Origin: Acanthopleuribacter pedis
GTDB taxonomy: Bacteria; Acidobacteriota; Holophagae; Acanthopleuribacterales; Acanthopleuribacteraceae
Assembly: GCF_017377855.1 (NCBI RefSeq)
Contig: NZ_JAFREP010000028.1
Span: forward strand, 62,001-126,000
DNA: 64,000 nucleotides
Reading direction: 5' to 3'
The notes beneath the pieces are model-generated. The model was not told the origin of the DNA. It ran no database searches and saw only the letters and a program-made list of their open reading frames with translations. This document shows, in pieces, positions 52,875 through 62,610 of this stretch (the first letter of the stretch is position 1; the number at the start of each line of letters is the position of its first letter). Both the position numbers and the translations under genes were made by a program.

Positions 52875-54149
52875 TTAGTCTTCTGTATGGTTTAGCCCGG
52901 ATGGGTCGTGGCTACGCGGGTCTAACTCCAGGATCGCCGGCGACGTTTTGGGCATGGAAACGAAGGATTCATGGGTCGCCGCGGGAATCGCACGCCCTTG
53001 AAGAAGTTGTTTGTACGCGAATAACGCAAGCGCCACATTAATGGAGCCAATGAAAACAAACAACCCGGAACCACCGAGAAGCGTCATCATAAACGAGGCA
53101 CAGGTTGGACCGACAATGGCACCAATCGCATGAAACCCCAACAGGCCGGCGCTTGCTTTGACTGCCTGGTGCGGCTCTAGAAAGTCGTTGGCAAGGGCTA
53201 TGTAGAGAGAGTAAAGCGTATAACCAAACCCACCAAAGAGGAACGCCACCAACATCAGAAAGGGTGTGATCCCAATGATCTGGTTGCCAATGAAGAGGAC
53301 GAAACACAGGCAAATGAAACTGGATCCAAAGAGGACGACGGTGATGGTGAAGCGACGATCCACTAGGTCGGAACAATAACCAATCGGCCATTGAAACAAA
53401 AGACCGCCAAAAAAAGAAATACTCAGAATGGTTGCGACATGATCAGCGGGTAAGCCGACGGTGGTGTAATAAACCGAACTCAACCCCCAAAAGGAACCCA
53501 TGGTTAATCCATTGCAGAGGCAGCCAATGGTGGCCAAGGGTGAAATTTGGTAGAGCCGACCGAGGCCAAAGGCTTCCGACTGAGCAAGCCGCGGTTCTTT
53601 GGATTGGCTAAGCGTCAACGGCACCAACGAAATGGAAATCAGAATAGACACACCCGCGAAGAGTTCAAAAGAAGCGGGATCGGCAGCAAACAAAAGCATT
53701 TGGCCGCAGGCGAGGCCGAGAAAGTTCAGCACCATGTACAGCGAGAGAACTTGGCCGCGGTTTTTTGGGTCGGCGTGGGCATTGATCCATCCCTCGATGA
53801 CAATGAACAGCGTTGCCAAACTGACACCGTAAACGACCCGGGAAAGCACCCAGGTCACCTCATTGATAAAAAGGACGTTGAGGAGGGTCACGGAAGAAGC
53901 GGCGGAAGCGAACGCGGCAAAGACGCGAATTTTGCCGACGGCTTGAATGAGCTTAACGGCAATGCGTGTGCCAATCAGCAGTCCGAAAAAATAGCCGGAG
54001 GTAATCAGGCCCATGACCCAACTGGGAAAACCCTCCAAGGTCGCGCGAATACCCAGAACGGTATTTCCCAAACCGTGCCCGATCATGAGCACGGTAAAAC
54101 TTAAAAGCAATGCGGTCAGCGAGAGTAGCGTGGTACCCATAAACGACAC
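52875..54149 (-). CDS. MFS transporter (YcaD-like)
   Basis: 424 residues from GTG 54149 (AGGA 6 bases upstream); ATG 54140 is the alternative. Twelve helices, with the MFS loop GYFFGLLIGTRIAVKLI and VIEGWINAHADPKNRGQVLSLYMV (in part), the latter typical of the YcaD/UMF-like group. The C-terminal about 45 residues are soluble. Substrate unknown. Confidence 0.85.
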   Translation of the reverse strand: MSFMGTTLLSLTALLLSFTVLMIGHGLGNTVLGIRATLEGFPSWVMGLITSGYFFGLLIGTRIAVKLIQAVGKIRVFAAFASAASSVTLLNVLFINEVTWVLSRVVYGVSLATLFIVIEGWINAHADPKNRGQVLSLYMVLNFLGLACGQMLLFAADPASFELFAGVSILISISLVPLTLSQSKEPRLAQSEAFGLGRLYQISPLATIGCLCNGLTMGSFWGLSSVYYTTVGLPADHVATILSISFFGGLLFQWPIGYCSDLVDRRFTITVVLFGSSFICLCFVLFIGNQIIGITPFLMLVAFLFGGFGYTLYSLYIALANDFLEPHQAVKASAGLLGFHAIGAIVGPTCASFMMTLLGGSGLFVFIGSINVALALFAYKQLLQGRAIPAATHESFVSMPKTSPAILELDPRSHDPSGLNHTED

Positions 54150-54574
54150 ACCATTTCCTAGGAATGATTGTTGCCATAAAGCGAACCTGCCGACGAAGGA
54201 TGCAATCACCCGTCCCCGACCTGGCCATTATGCGCGGTTTTACGGCGTGTGCAACCACCGAAACGAAAAACGCTAGTAAACCTTCCTCAAAGGGGTTCGT
54301 GGCCGACATGAGCGATTCGGGTAGGTGAATTCTCATGGGTATTGCCGCGCGACGGGCTATTGCGTGAGCAGAAAGGAGTCAGGGCCGTGCGCGAAACTTA
54401 ACCAGCACAGCCCGCGCAATGGACCCCGCCCCAACACGTTCAGTTTTGGTCAAATGGTGAGGCGTGAAACGCCCATCGGGGCGAAGGTTTCATCACCATG
54501 CGTCTCCCCGTCGGCCGTGGTTTTTCCCAACGGGTCGCCCTCACCCATGGCAAGTCAGGGGCTGCCAGGCGAGA
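54150..54574. other. Intergenic region
   Basis: 425 bases. Some short inverted pieces (AACGCCCATCGGGGCG near 54470) but no recognised riboswitch or gene. Confidence 0.4.
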
Positions 54575-55159
54575 TTAATAGGAGATTTGGCCGATTTCCG
54601 CGTCGCCCTCATAGACCACGTCGGTGCGCATCGCGTATTTGTAGCCGGAACGTACGGGACGCCCCTCGTGGGTGACCATGTGCTGAAAAATGGCGACCCG
54701 CCCCGGCTTGGGTTCGACGGTTTTTAGGAATTGCTCCGTTTCGGTGAGCTGTTCCTCGAAGTGGGTTTCGCCACCGGTAAAGTCGTCATTGAAATACACC
54801 AAAACGGTTAAGAGGGTTATTTGGCGGGGATTGGGCCGGAACCAGTGATCGACATGGGGTGCAAAACCCTGACCGGGGGCGTAACGGTAATAACGCAACC
54901 GTTCGTTAAGGCCAACGAGGGACAAAGGCCCCATTTGCTTGGGGATCCGTGAACGCAAACGCTGGAACAGGTCCTCGGCGGCCGCGGGATCATCCCGCAT
55001 AACGCGATCCTGATTGCGGTAATTCGGGTTTTTGCCGGCCGGCTTCAGCTCGCTTGCGTTAATGTCCGCGATGATCCGTGCACATTCGGCCGGCGAATAA
55101 ACGTCGTCCAAGGTCCAGAGCAAAGGAAAGGCGTCAAAACGCATCGGGATGGGGATCAT
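54575..55159 (-). CDS. 2-oxoglutarate/Fe(II) oxygenase (prolyl 4-hydroxylase type)
   Basis: 194 residues from ATG 55159 (GAGG 6 bases upstream). The double-stranded beta-helix has the iron triad: H-x-D in APHVDHWF, the distal His in FQHMVTHEG, and the 2OG-binding basic residue in SGYKYAMRTDVVY. RYAPGQGFAPH and FNDDFTGGETHF are typical P4Hc motifs. The protein target is unknown. Confidence 0.88.
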   Translation of the reverse strand: MIPIPMRFDAFPLLWTLDDVYSPAECARIIADINASELKPAGKNPNYRNQDRVMRDDPAAAEDLFQRLRSRIPKQMGPLSLVGLNERLRYYRYAPGQGFAPHVDHWFRPNPRQITLLTVLVYFNDDFTGGETHFEEQLTETEQFLKTVEPKPGRVAIFQHMVTHEGRPVRSGYKYAMRTDVVYEGDAEIGQISY

Positions 55160-55342
55160 CACACACCTCTTTGAGAAGCGGAATACCAATTTCACGCTCA
55201 ATGAAACATAACAGACGGCGCGCCGTCGGGAAATCAAGGATTCTCCCCTTTCACAGGTTTCAAGCCTGCTTGGTTGGGAAAGCCGGGGCCGGCTCGGCTA
55301 TAATGCAAGCGGTTCAATCCTTGTACCCTAGGAGCCTCTGCC

Positions 55343-55786
55343 ATGAGCTGGAAAATTTCGTTAATGGTCCTTTTAACCGGGACCCTGATCCCCATTCAAG
55401 CCGGGGTAAACGGCGCGCTCGCCCGCAAAACCGGCAGCCCCATGTTCGCCGCAACGGTGTCCTTCCTCATCGGCACGGTGTTCCTGCTGGCCATCATCCC
55501 CATGGTAAGCGGCGCCATTCCCAAAATGGCCGATGTCCGCGAAACACCCTGGTGGGTGTGGAGCGGTGGGTTGGTCGGCGCGGCCTATGTCGTTCTGGTC
55601 ATCATGGCGGTTCAAAAGGTGGGCGCCTCCACCTTGATTGTGTTTGTCGTCGCGGGCCAAATGATCGCCTCGCTGATCATTGACCATTACGGGTTAATTG
55701 GCTTTCCCCAGGTTGAGATCACGGTGAAACGCATGGCGGGCGCCTTATTGCTGATTGGCGGCGTGCTGATGATTCGCAGCAGTTAA
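55343..55786 (+). CDS. DMT transporter, YdcZ/DUF606 family
   Basis: 147 residues and five hydrophobic helices. TGTLIPIQAGVNGALARKTGSP and the following FLIGTVFLL are diagnostic of DUF606. These half-size DMT proteins probably work as dimers. Substrate unknown. GGAG lies ahead of the ATG. Confidence 0.88.
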   Translation: MSWKISLMVLLTGTLIPIQAGVNGALARKTGSPMFAATVSFLIGTVFLLAIIPMVSGAIPKMADVRETPWWVWSGGLVGAAYVVLVIMAVQKVGASTLIVFVVAGQMIASLIIDHYGLIGFPQVEITVKRMAGALLLIGGVLMIRSS

Positions 55787-55871
55787 CCCAAACAATCCAG
55801 GCCACGGTTGCCCCTACCCCGCCCCCATCACGCCCATCCCACCGATTCGTTTACACCACGGGAGGTTTCGT

Positions 55872-56705
55872 TTGCCCATACCCCAAGTCAAGGTTCCACC
55901 CCTAAACACCTTCTCCCTGTTCCAAGCAGGCGGAACGGCCCTACAGCAAGTTCCCGGTCTCAAACGTGCCGCGGCAAAAGGGTTTGTCATCAACTTGCTG
56001 ATCTATTTTGTCTTGGTCACGGTCGCGAGCCTGGCTTTTTACCGGCTGGTCCACTTGCCCTTGGCGCAATGGGTCACGGGGCTGGAATCCGATTGGCTCC
56101 AGCTACCGCTGCACATCGGCTTATGGGTTTTGCAAATCACGGCGTTTTTTGTGGCGGCACTGCTGTCCATTCGCATCTCCCTCAAATTCATGGGCGTCTG
56201 GTACGCCGATCTGGCGGCGCTGGTGGTGGGTTTTCACCGCGGCACCATCAAACTGCCCTCGTTCTTGGAAGAACTCCCCCACACGCTGCGTGAAGTGGGC
56301 CGTGAAATCCTGATTTCGATGGGGTTGATCCTGATCGGCTTCGTGCCCGTCCTGGGCCCGCTGACGGTCTTTAGCATCGGCGCTTGGTTACAAGGCCGCT
56401 CAATCACCCAACCCTACACGGACGTCATCCGCGGCGCCAAGCTCGGTCTCCACCAGGAAACCCAGGCGCAAAAATTGTTCCTGGGCAGCGGTCAAATGCT
56501 GCTGGCGATCATTCCACTAATCGGCTGGATGCTCCTGCCGGTGGTCAACCTATTTCAAGTACTGGGTTATGCTTGGATCAAAGAACTCAGCGAACAGGTC
56601 GCGGCGGCACGGGATGAACAACCGGAAGCGCCAACCCCCCAACCGCCACCACCGCCCCAACCTGAAGAAACGACAACCGACGCCGCCGCAACTAGCGGCC
56701 CATAA
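55872..56705 (+). CDS. EI24/CysZ-like membrane protein
   Basis: 277 residues from TTG 55872 (GGAGG 6 bases upstream). Four or more membrane segments (about 36-58, 80-105, 150-172, 205-232) with amphipathic helices between, in the arrangement of the EI24/CysZ family. The C-terminal about 35 residues are Pro/Glu/Ala-rich and disordered. CysZ members carry sulfate; no such evidence here. It converges with and slightly overlaps the FGGY kinase gene. Confidence 0.6.
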   Translation: MPIPQVKVPPLNTFSLFQAGGTALQQVPGLKRAAAKGFVINLLIYFVLVTVASLAFYRLVHLPLAQWVTGLESDWLQLPLHIGLWVLQITAFFVAALLSIRISLKFMGVWYADLAALVVGFHRGTIKLPSFLEELPHTLREVGREILISMGLILIGFVPVLGPLTVFSIGAWLQGRSITQPYTDVIRGAKLGLHQETQAQKLFLGSGQMLLAIIPLIGWMLLPVVNLFQVLGYAWIKELSEQVAAARDEQPEAPTPQPPPPPQPEETTTDAAATSGP

Positions 56706-58245
56706 CCCGCTGCAAGGATTTGTACAGCGGCCGCAAGCGGTCGTACATTTTGAGGTACACCTCGCGGTACAGCGCGTCATAACGCTGTCGATCCGCTTCA
56801 ACCGGTTCAAAAACCCGACCCAAATGGGTCATCTCGCGCACGGCGGTGGGAAAATCCGCGTGCAGCCCCAACCCGACGGCGGCGATCATGGCGGCGCCGA
56901 GCCCGCTGGTTTCGTAGGTGTGCGGTCGCGCGGTGGGCAAACCAAATACATCGGCGGTGATTTGCAGGGCGGTATCACTTTGAGAACCGCCCCCGGATAC
57001 CCGAATCGCGGTAATCGGTTGGCGCGAACGCCGCGCCACGCGTTCCTTCCCTTCCCGTAAGGCGTAGGCCAACCCCTCCAAAATGGCGCGGTAGAGATGG
57101 CCGCGGGTGTGGGATTCGGTAAAACCAACCACGCCGCCCTTGGCCTCCGGCCCCGGTAGCTTGATACCGGGCGTCCAGTAGGGTTGCAACATCAGGCCCT
57201 CGCTGCCGGCGGGAATGTCTTTAATGAGCGCCTCCAGCAATTGCTCGGGCGGAATGCCCATGTGACCGGCTTCCACCATTTCCTTGTGGCCGAACTCCTG
57301 TTTGAACCATTCCACCATCCAGTAACCGCGAAAAATTTGAATTTCAGGACTGTAACAGCCGGGAACCCCGGCCGGGTACGGCGGGATAAAGGGAATCGGT
57401 TCAACATAGGCCGCGTTGGTGGTGTTGATGGTGGCGGTGGTCCCGTAACTGAGGCAACCAATTTCCGGCGTTAAACTGCCGGCGCCCAACACCTCGCAAG
57501 CCTTGTCCGCGGCGGCGGCGATGACCGGAAGGCCGGCCGGAATGCCCGTTTCTTCAGCGGCGGCGGCGGTAATTTCGCCCATGACCGTGCCCGGTGTGAC
57601 CAATTCGTTCAGTTGTTCGGGGGCGATGCCGAGCGCCTGCCATTTCCAATCGCGTGCCCCCGCCCATCTCAGCTTCTTGTAATCAAACGGAATATAACCT
57701 ACCTGACTGCCGATGGAATCTACATGACGTCCGGTCAGTCGGTAATTGAGAAACCCGGACAACAACACGAATTTATCGGTTTTGCGCCAAACATCGGGTT
57801 GATGCCGGATCAGCCAGTTGGATTCCGCATTGGCCTGCAAATAGGCGATGGTGTGGCGCAACCCGGCCAACCGGAACAACCAACCCCAGGCACCGCCAAT
57901 CGGCGGCTGTCCCCGCGTCACCCGTTGGTCTAACCACAAGATAGCGGGACGCAGGGGGTTACCAGCCGCATCCAGGTTCACCACGGTCCCCCGTTGGGTG
58001 GTCACCGAAACACCGGCAAGCGCGTCCTTGCGAACCCCCGGCTCACGCCAGAGTTTTTGACAGGCGGTCACCAGCGCCGACCAGTACACGGCGACATCCT
58101 GCTCGGCCCAGCCGGCCTCCGGCGATTCATAAGGTTTGAAGGGCACGCGAACCTTGGCAATCAGCTGCCCGCGCAAGTCAAAAATCAGCGCACGCAGGGA
58201 CTGGGTTCCGTTGTCGATGGCGAGAAGCTGTTCACCGCGATGCAT
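56692..58245 (-). CDS. FGGY-family carbohydrate/polyol kinase
   Basis: 517 residues from ATG 58245 (AGGAAG 8 bases upstream, within glpD, 14-bp overlap). LLAIDNGTQSLRALIFD is the phosphate-1 motif; AGWAEQDVAVYW, LWLDQR and the C-terminal RVSGGGSQSDTALQITADV (in part) are FGGY features. Similarity is to the xylulokinase/glycerol kinase superfamily; co-transcription with a glycerol-3-phosphate dehydrogenase makes glycerol or a related polyol the likely substrate. Confidence 0.85.
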   Translation of the reverse strand: MHRGEQLLAIDNGTQSLRALIFDLRGQLIAKVRVPFKPYESPEAGWAEQDVAVYWSALVTACQKLWREPGVRKDALAGVSVTTQRGTVVNLDAAGNPLRPAILWLDQRVTRGQPPIGGAWGWLFRLAGLRHTIAYLQANAESNWLIRHQPDVWRKTDKFVLLSGFLNYRLTGRHVDSIGSQVGYIPFDYKKLRWAGARDWKWQALGIAPEQLNELVTPGTVMGEITAAAAEETGIPAGLPVIAAAADKACEVLGAGSLTPEIGCLSYGTTATINTTNAAYVEPIPFIPPYPAGVPGCYSPEIQIFRGYWMVEWFKQEFGHKEMVEAGHMGIPPEQLLEALIKDIPAGSEGLMLQPYWTPGIKLPGPEAKGGVVGFTESHTRGHLYRAILEGLAYALREGKERVARRSRQPITAIRVSGGGSQSDTALQITADVFGLPTARPHTYETSGLGAAMIAAVGLGLHADFPTAVREMTHLGRVFEPVEADRQRYDALYREVYLKMYDRLRPLYKSLQRVMGR

Positions 58246-59896
58246 GAAAGGACACTTCCTGTTCGGTCACGGACGCCTTGGCTTTGGCCGCGGTCGGCTC
58301 AGTGGCACGCAAAGCATCGGGAATGCTGTAGTACTTGGTCCAAATGTCCCGGTAACGCCGCCATTCATCCCGCCAACGCGCCTCGGACCAGCCAAGCTCA
58401 GCCTGGCAAATGGCGGCGAACCGGGCCTCATGGGCGGCACCGCCTTGCTCCAAAAGCAATCCCAAGCGGGTGCGACGCAGCAACAGGTCGTCCAGATGGA
58501 CAACTTGCTCGTCACGCGCGGCCCACCGCAGCTCGGCCCACAGGGTTTCGGTTCCCGAGACCAGATCGAGCTCACCGTCCTCGGCGGCGCGAACCAAGGC
58601 CTCGGTGCAAAGGCCGTAACGACCGCCGAGACGGCGGCGCACGGCTTGGCTTAACGGCGGCAATCTGTCCCAAGGCACCTCGGGCGGTACCATCACGGGC
58701 GGCGTTTTGTCGATTTGAATCGGTGGTAAATAATGTTTGGCCTTGTGCAAAAGGTCAAACGCCATCTTGCGGAAGGTGGTGAGTTTGCCGCCGGTGATGG
58801 TCATCACCCCGTCGTCGTCCCACACGGCGTGGTCACGGGATTCCTTGGAAGGATCAGCCGCGCCGCTGCTAATCACGGGGCGTACGCCGGACCAAGAAGC
58901 AACAATATCATCAATGGTTAGATTTAATTTTGGGAAGTTCACTTCAAGAACTTTCATCATGTACCGCACCTCTTCGGCGGTAACGGCGGCCTCGGTATCC
59001 AGGTTACCCGAATGATCGACATCGGTGGTGCCGAGAATGGTGGCGCCTTCCCAGGGCAACAAAAACAAGGGTCGCTGATCGTCCGGGTGCAAGATGGTCA
59101 TGGCTTGGGGCGCCGGCACCCGCCAGGCATGGAAAACCAGATGACTGCCGCGCAGGGGCCGCAGGCGTTTTTCACCGTTGCGCAGGCGGTCGGCCCAGGC
59201 GCCGGTTGCGTTGACCACAACCCGCGCTTGCAGGCGACAGACGCGGTCGGTGCGGCGATCCCGCACGGTCACCGCGGTGATCCCGTCAACCCGTGGCTCC
59301 GGTTTTTCAGCGCGTACATAATTAAGCGCTCGGCCACCGTCGCGCATCCCCTCAAAAATCAAGCGCAGGACCAATCGGGAATCATCGGTGCGGGCGTCAC
59401 CGTAGCGCAAACCGCCCTGCAAACCCTCTTCTTTCAAATGGGGCGCGGACAGCAGAAAGTCCTGCTTGTCCAAATGTTGGTGCTGGAGCCGCGAGGCCAA
59501 CAGGTCGTAAATCAGCAAGCCGGCCTGGAAGGTCCAGCGCCCTGGCTTCTGCCCCTCGTAAAGAGAAATCAAAAAGTTGAGGTGTTCCACCAGGCCGGGA
59601 CACTCGCGCATCAACCGCTGGCGCTCGACGATGGAATCGCGGGTGAGGAAGACATGCCCGTCCTTCAAATAGCGCAAACCGCCGTGAACCAGCTTGGAGG
59701 AACGGCTACTCGTGCCCCAGGAGTAGTCTTTTTGCTCGAGCAGCAAAACGCGCAAGCCGAGGCGCACGGCCTCGCGGAAGATGCCGGCACCGGTAATGCC
59801 GCCGCCGACGACAATCATGTCCCAAGGTTGGGTATCGTCGTTTAATTCCTGCCAAAAACCTTCTCGCCATGTTTGGTTAAAGGAATGATTTTCCAT
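58232..59896 (-). CDS. glpD: FAD-dependent glycerol-3-phosphate dehydrogenase
   Basis: 554 residues from ATG 59896 (GAGAGG upstream). The FAD-binding start IVVGGGITGAGIFREAV is followed by GTSSRSSKLVHGGLRYL, the GlpD signature. The C-terminal domain is complete. It oxidises glycerol 3-phosphate to dihydroxyacetone phosphate at the inner membrane, feeding quinone. It lies 58 bases after the AGPS-like gene, whose expected substrate is acyl-DHAP, a product downstream of DHAP. Confidence 0.93.
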   Translation of the reverse strand: MENHSFNQTWREGFWQELNDDTQPWDMIVVGGGITGAGIFREAVRLGLRVLLLEQKDYSWGTSSRSSKLVHGGLRYLKDGHVFLTRDSIVERQRLMRECPGLVEHLNFLISLYEGQKPGRWTFQAGLLIYDLLASRLQHQHLDKQDFLLSAPHLKEEGLQGGLRYGDARTDDSRLVLRLIFEGMRDGGRALNYVRAEKPEPRVDGITAVTVRDRRTDRVCRLQARVVVNATGAWADRLRNGEKRLRPLRGSHLVFHAWRVPAPQAMTILHPDDQRPLFLLPWEGATILGTTDVDHSGNLDTEAAVTAEEVRYMMKVLEVNFPKLNLTIDDIVASWSGVRPVISSGAADPSKESRDHAVWDDDGVMTITGGKLTTFRKMAFDLLHKAKHYLPPIQIDKTPPVMVPPEVPWDRLPPLSQAVRRRLGGRYGLCTEALVRAAEDGELDLVSGTETLWAELRWAARDEQVVHLDDLLLRRTRLGLLLEQGGAAHEARFAAICQAELGWSEARWRDEWRRYRDIWTKYYSIPDALRATEPTAAKAKASVTEQEVSFHASR

Positions 59897-59954
59897 AATT
59901 GACCTCTCAGCGCCGCATCGACGCGCACCGCACCACGCGGGGATTGTTAATGGA

Positions 59955-61550
59955 TCAGACCAGTTTCCCAGGGTTCATCATGCCCTTGGGATCAAAGAAA
60001 GCGCAGTTTTGTTTGATCAGGTCGATACCGAGTGGTGTTTTTTCGTGAACCAAATAAGGTTGGTGATCTTCGCCAACCCCATGTTGGTGACTGATGGTGC
60101 CGCGGTACTTGACGATTTGCTCGGAGGCGGCTTCCTTCAAACGGCGCCAGCGCGCCATGGCGGCCTCGCCGTTAGCGGGCAAACGGAACAAATAGGTGGT
60201 GTAAATGCTACAGCCGCTGCTGTAGAAATGGCTGAGATGGGTAAAGACGTGAACGGCCTCATTTTCGACGTTGAGGGCGTTGCGCAAGGCGGCTTCAATC
60301 CCGGCCATGGCCTCGCCGACAACGTCCCAATGGACACAGGTCTCCAGGGTGTCGACGCCGTAACCCAAGCGCCACAGTTCGTTGCGCGCGTACGGGGTGC
60401 GGAAACGGTTTTTGCGCCAGGCCTCGCCGAGCATGCGGTACATGTGCACGCCGCGGTAGCGGCGACATAGTTCCAGCGCCTTGCGTCGGCCGGCCTTGAC
60501 GATGGCGCGCGCGCCGGTGAACCCAATAATCAGCATGCACCCTTGGTCGGCCACATTCACCCGTCGCAATTCCAGATATTGCTTCAAGCCATTGATAAGG
60601 CGTTCCTTGCCGGCGAGGGCTAGGTTCGTTTGGGTCTCCATGGCGTTGCTCAAGCGCATCATCGACAAGGGGACTCCGGCTTGAGAAACCTCACGCACGG
60701 CTTGTTCGGCCAAGGTCCAATCGGGGAAAAACACGGCATGGAAGCGTTCGGCCTCGGGCAACCGCCTGATGCGCACGGTGGCTTCGCTGATCACACCCAT
60801 GCGCCCCTCGGAGCCCAGGACCATGTGGCGTAGATCGGGGCCGGCGGCGGATGCGGGCAGGGTGTTCATGTCAAAAATACCGGTGGGCGTGTACATACGG
60901 CCCCCGGCAAACATGTCCTCGATGCGGCCGTACCCCAGGGATTGTTGCCCGGAGGATCGCGCGGCGACCCAACCGCCGAGGGTGGAATATTCGAAAGACT
61001 GCGGATAGTGGCCCAAGGTAAACCCCTCGGCCCGCAAGGCGGCTTCCAGGTCGGGACCGTTTACACCGGCACCGAAGGTCGCGAGGTAATTGCGACGATC
61101 CAACTTCTGTAATTGGTTGAGGCGGGTGGTGGCGATCATCAACACCGGCTGATCGCCCTTGGGCGTGGTGAGATGGCCGACCACGCTGGTACCGCCGCCG
61201 TAGGGAATCACCCGCGCCTCGGTTTCAGCGGCATAGCGAAGGAGGACGCCCACCTCGCGATCATCGTTGGGAAAGGCCACCCCGTCGGGGAAACGACGCA
61301 GGTCGCCATAACGGATTTGGACCCAATCGGGAAAGCTTTGACCCACGGCGTGGCGCAGCCGGGTCAGCGGTTCGCGATCAACAAGCGGGTGGTCGGGCAG
61401 ACGGGACGCGGGGATTTTGGCGAGCATGCCGGCGAGGTCGACGTCCTCGCGCGGGGTCCCGCTTCCAATCAGTTCTTCCAACATACCTTGGGCCGATCCC
61501 GACAAGTGAAAATCCACTTTGTCGTCGCCCCATCCATTCCAGCGTCTCAT
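59955..61550 (-). CDS. FAD-binding oxidase, alkylglycerone-phosphate synthase-like
   Basis: 531 residues from ATG 61550 (GGAG 6 bases upstream). PCMH-type FAD domain (VIPYGGGTSVVGH; FGAGVNGPDLEAALRAEGFTLGHYPQSFEYSTLGGWVAAR in parts) and a C-terminal GTISHQHGVGEDH, which closely matches the TISH-HGVG signature of alkyldihydroxyacetone-phosphate synthase, the ether-bond-forming enzyme. Other FAD oxidases of the family (D-lactate or glycolate dehydrogenases) are the alternative, but the SHQHGVG motif and G3P context favour AGPS. Confidence 0.82.
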   Translation of the reverse strand: MRRWNGWGDDKVDFHLSGSAQGMLEELIGSGTPREDVDLAGMLAKIPASRLPDHPLVDREPLTRLRHAVGQSFPDWVQIRYGDLRRFPDGVAFPNDDREVGVLLRYAAETEARVIPYGGGTSVVGHLTTPKGDQPVLMIATTRLNQLQKLDRRNYLATFGAGVNGPDLEAALRAEGFTLGHYPQSFEYSTLGGWVAARSSGQQSLGYGRIEDMFAGGRMYTPTGIFDMNTLPASAAGPDLRHMVLGSEGRMGVISEATVRIRRLPEAERFHAVFFPDWTLAEQAVREVSQAGVPLSMMRLSNAMETQTNLALAGKERLINGLKQYLELRRVNVADQGCMLIIGFTGARAIVKAGRRKALELCRRYRGVHMYRMLGEAWRKNRFRTPYARNELWRLGYGVDTLETCVHWDVVGEAMAGIEAALRNALNVENEAVHVFTHLSHFYSSGCSIYTTYLFRLPANGEAAMARWRRLKEAASEQIVKYRGTISHQHGVGEDHQPYLVHEKTPLGIDLIKQNCAFFDPKGMMNPGKLV

Positions 61551-61591
61551 CTTCTTCTCCATCAAACCCAACCCTTACACAGAGGGCGGGG

Positions 61592-62284
61592 CTATTGCGT
61601 TTCAATCATGTGTTTCCAGTATTGGATGCTTGCCGCCATGACGTTTTCGGCCAAATCAGCCGCGGCTTGACTGTCGCCGTTTCGGGCGAGGTGTTCTAAC
61701 TCGCCGTAAAAAGCGGCGGAGGCACCGCGCGTTTGGTCGAGGGTAAAGTAGGCGGCGCCCAGTTGCAGGTACAGGCTTTTGAAGCCGTTGAGGATTAAGG
61801 GGTAAACAATGTTGTTGCTGAGTACGGCGAGGCGATGATGGGTGTGCCAGTCGTAATCGCAATAAGCCTCGGCATCGTCGCTGAGTTCGGCGCGCGCGGC
61901 ACAGGCCTGAACCACGCCTTCCCCGTTTAAGCGGACCGCGTCGGCGACGTAGGCCGGGGCCAGGGTGCGGCGAACCTCGAGCAACTGGGTGACAAAATCG
62001 GGATTCAGGTCGGCCCCGGAATTGACCATGGCGTTGAGCACATTTAAGCCGCCATGGCGCCAAAAATCATTCACCACGGTGGGTTTTCCCTGCCGGATGG
62101 TGATCCAACCATCGCGATCCAAGCGCTGCAAAGCCTCGCGCAGGGTCGGTCGGGTAAGGCCGAGGGCGACGGCGAGTCGGCGTTCGGCGGGAAGGTGATC
62201 ACCAGGACGGTAGGTACCATCGAGAAAATTGCGAATGAGGGTCTGCTCCGCAACAGCGGCGGGTTTATTGGCGGGACGGGTCAT
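61592..62284 (-). CDS. FadR/GntR-type transcriptional regulator
   Basis: 230 residues from ATG 62284. An N-terminal winged helix (FLDGTYRPGDHLPAERRLAVALGLTRPTLREALQRL in parts) and an all-helical FadR-type ligand domain. A 17-bp near-consensus FadR operator lies 23 bases before the start, implying autoregulation and control of the downstream AGPS-glpD-FGGY genes (41 bases on). Acyl-CoA is the effector in enterobacterial FadR and is plausible here given the acyl-CoA synthetase gene next door. Confidence 0.85.
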   Translation of the reverse strand: MTRPANKPAAVAEQTLIRNFLDGTYRPGDHLPAERRLAVALGLTRPTLREALQRLDRDGWITIRQGKPTVVNDFWRHGGLNVLNAMVNSGADLNPDFVTQLLEVRRTLAPAYVADAVRLNGEGVVQACAARAELSDDAEAYCDYDWHTHHRLAVLSNNIVYPLILNGFKSLYLQLGAAYFTLDQTRGASAAFYGELEHLARNGDSQAAADLAENVMAASIQYWKHMIETQ

Positions 62285-62306
62285 TGTCAAAACCAAGTCT
62301 CCTAGC

Positions 62307-62323
62307 AAGTGGTCTGACCAGTT
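62307..62323 (-). promoter_or_regulatory. FadR-like operator
   Basis: Read on the minus strand this is AACTGGTCAGACCACTT; the E. coli FadR consensus is AACTGGTCNGACCAGTT, so 15 of 16 defined positions match. It is an almost perfect palindrome centred on one base and lies just before the regulator gene. Confidence 0.8.
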
Positions 62324-62335
62324 GCTCGCCTACAC

Positions 62336-62364
62336 AGTTTTGGTCGCTTCACCGGTTTTGTCAA
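62336..62364 (-). promoter_or_regulatory. Putative promoter of the fadR-like operon
   Basis: TTGACA (62364-62359, minus strand) is a perfect -35 box; the -10 at 17 bases (AAAACT) is poor. The predicted start would place the operator at about +5 to +20, suitable for repression. Confidence 0.4.
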
Positions 62365-62403
62365 GCGATTTCTCCTTAGGTAGCGCGAACCAAGCCCGCA
62401 ATT

Positions 62404-62610
62404 CTCACAGGGAACTCTGCTGCGAAGCATGAAACCCATGCGATTACGAGGGGGCGGCCTTCCGCTTTACTCAGTCGAGCAACACGCGACGTAGCGCTGC
62501 TACGCCGAAAGGTCGGCCCCGCTACGTTTGCGCTTGGTCGTCATCTTCGTACTCCCAAGGCTTTCAACTTCTCGCGACGAATCCTCGTGAGAAATGCGGG
62601 CTAGCCGGTC
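62404..62610. repeat. Hairpin-rich, REP-like intergenic region
   Basis: Several inverted repeats: 62450-62465 with 62504-62520 (imperfect, GGGGCGGCCTT type), CGTAGC/GCTACG (62490-62504) and TTCTCGCGA/TCGTGAGAA (62569-62593). The phrase TCTGCTGCGAAGC (62416-62428) and the tail AATGCGGGCTAG recur near 28999-29035. No protein gene is credible in 62324-63112; this is a dispersed-repeat or structured-RNA region. Confidence 0.5.
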
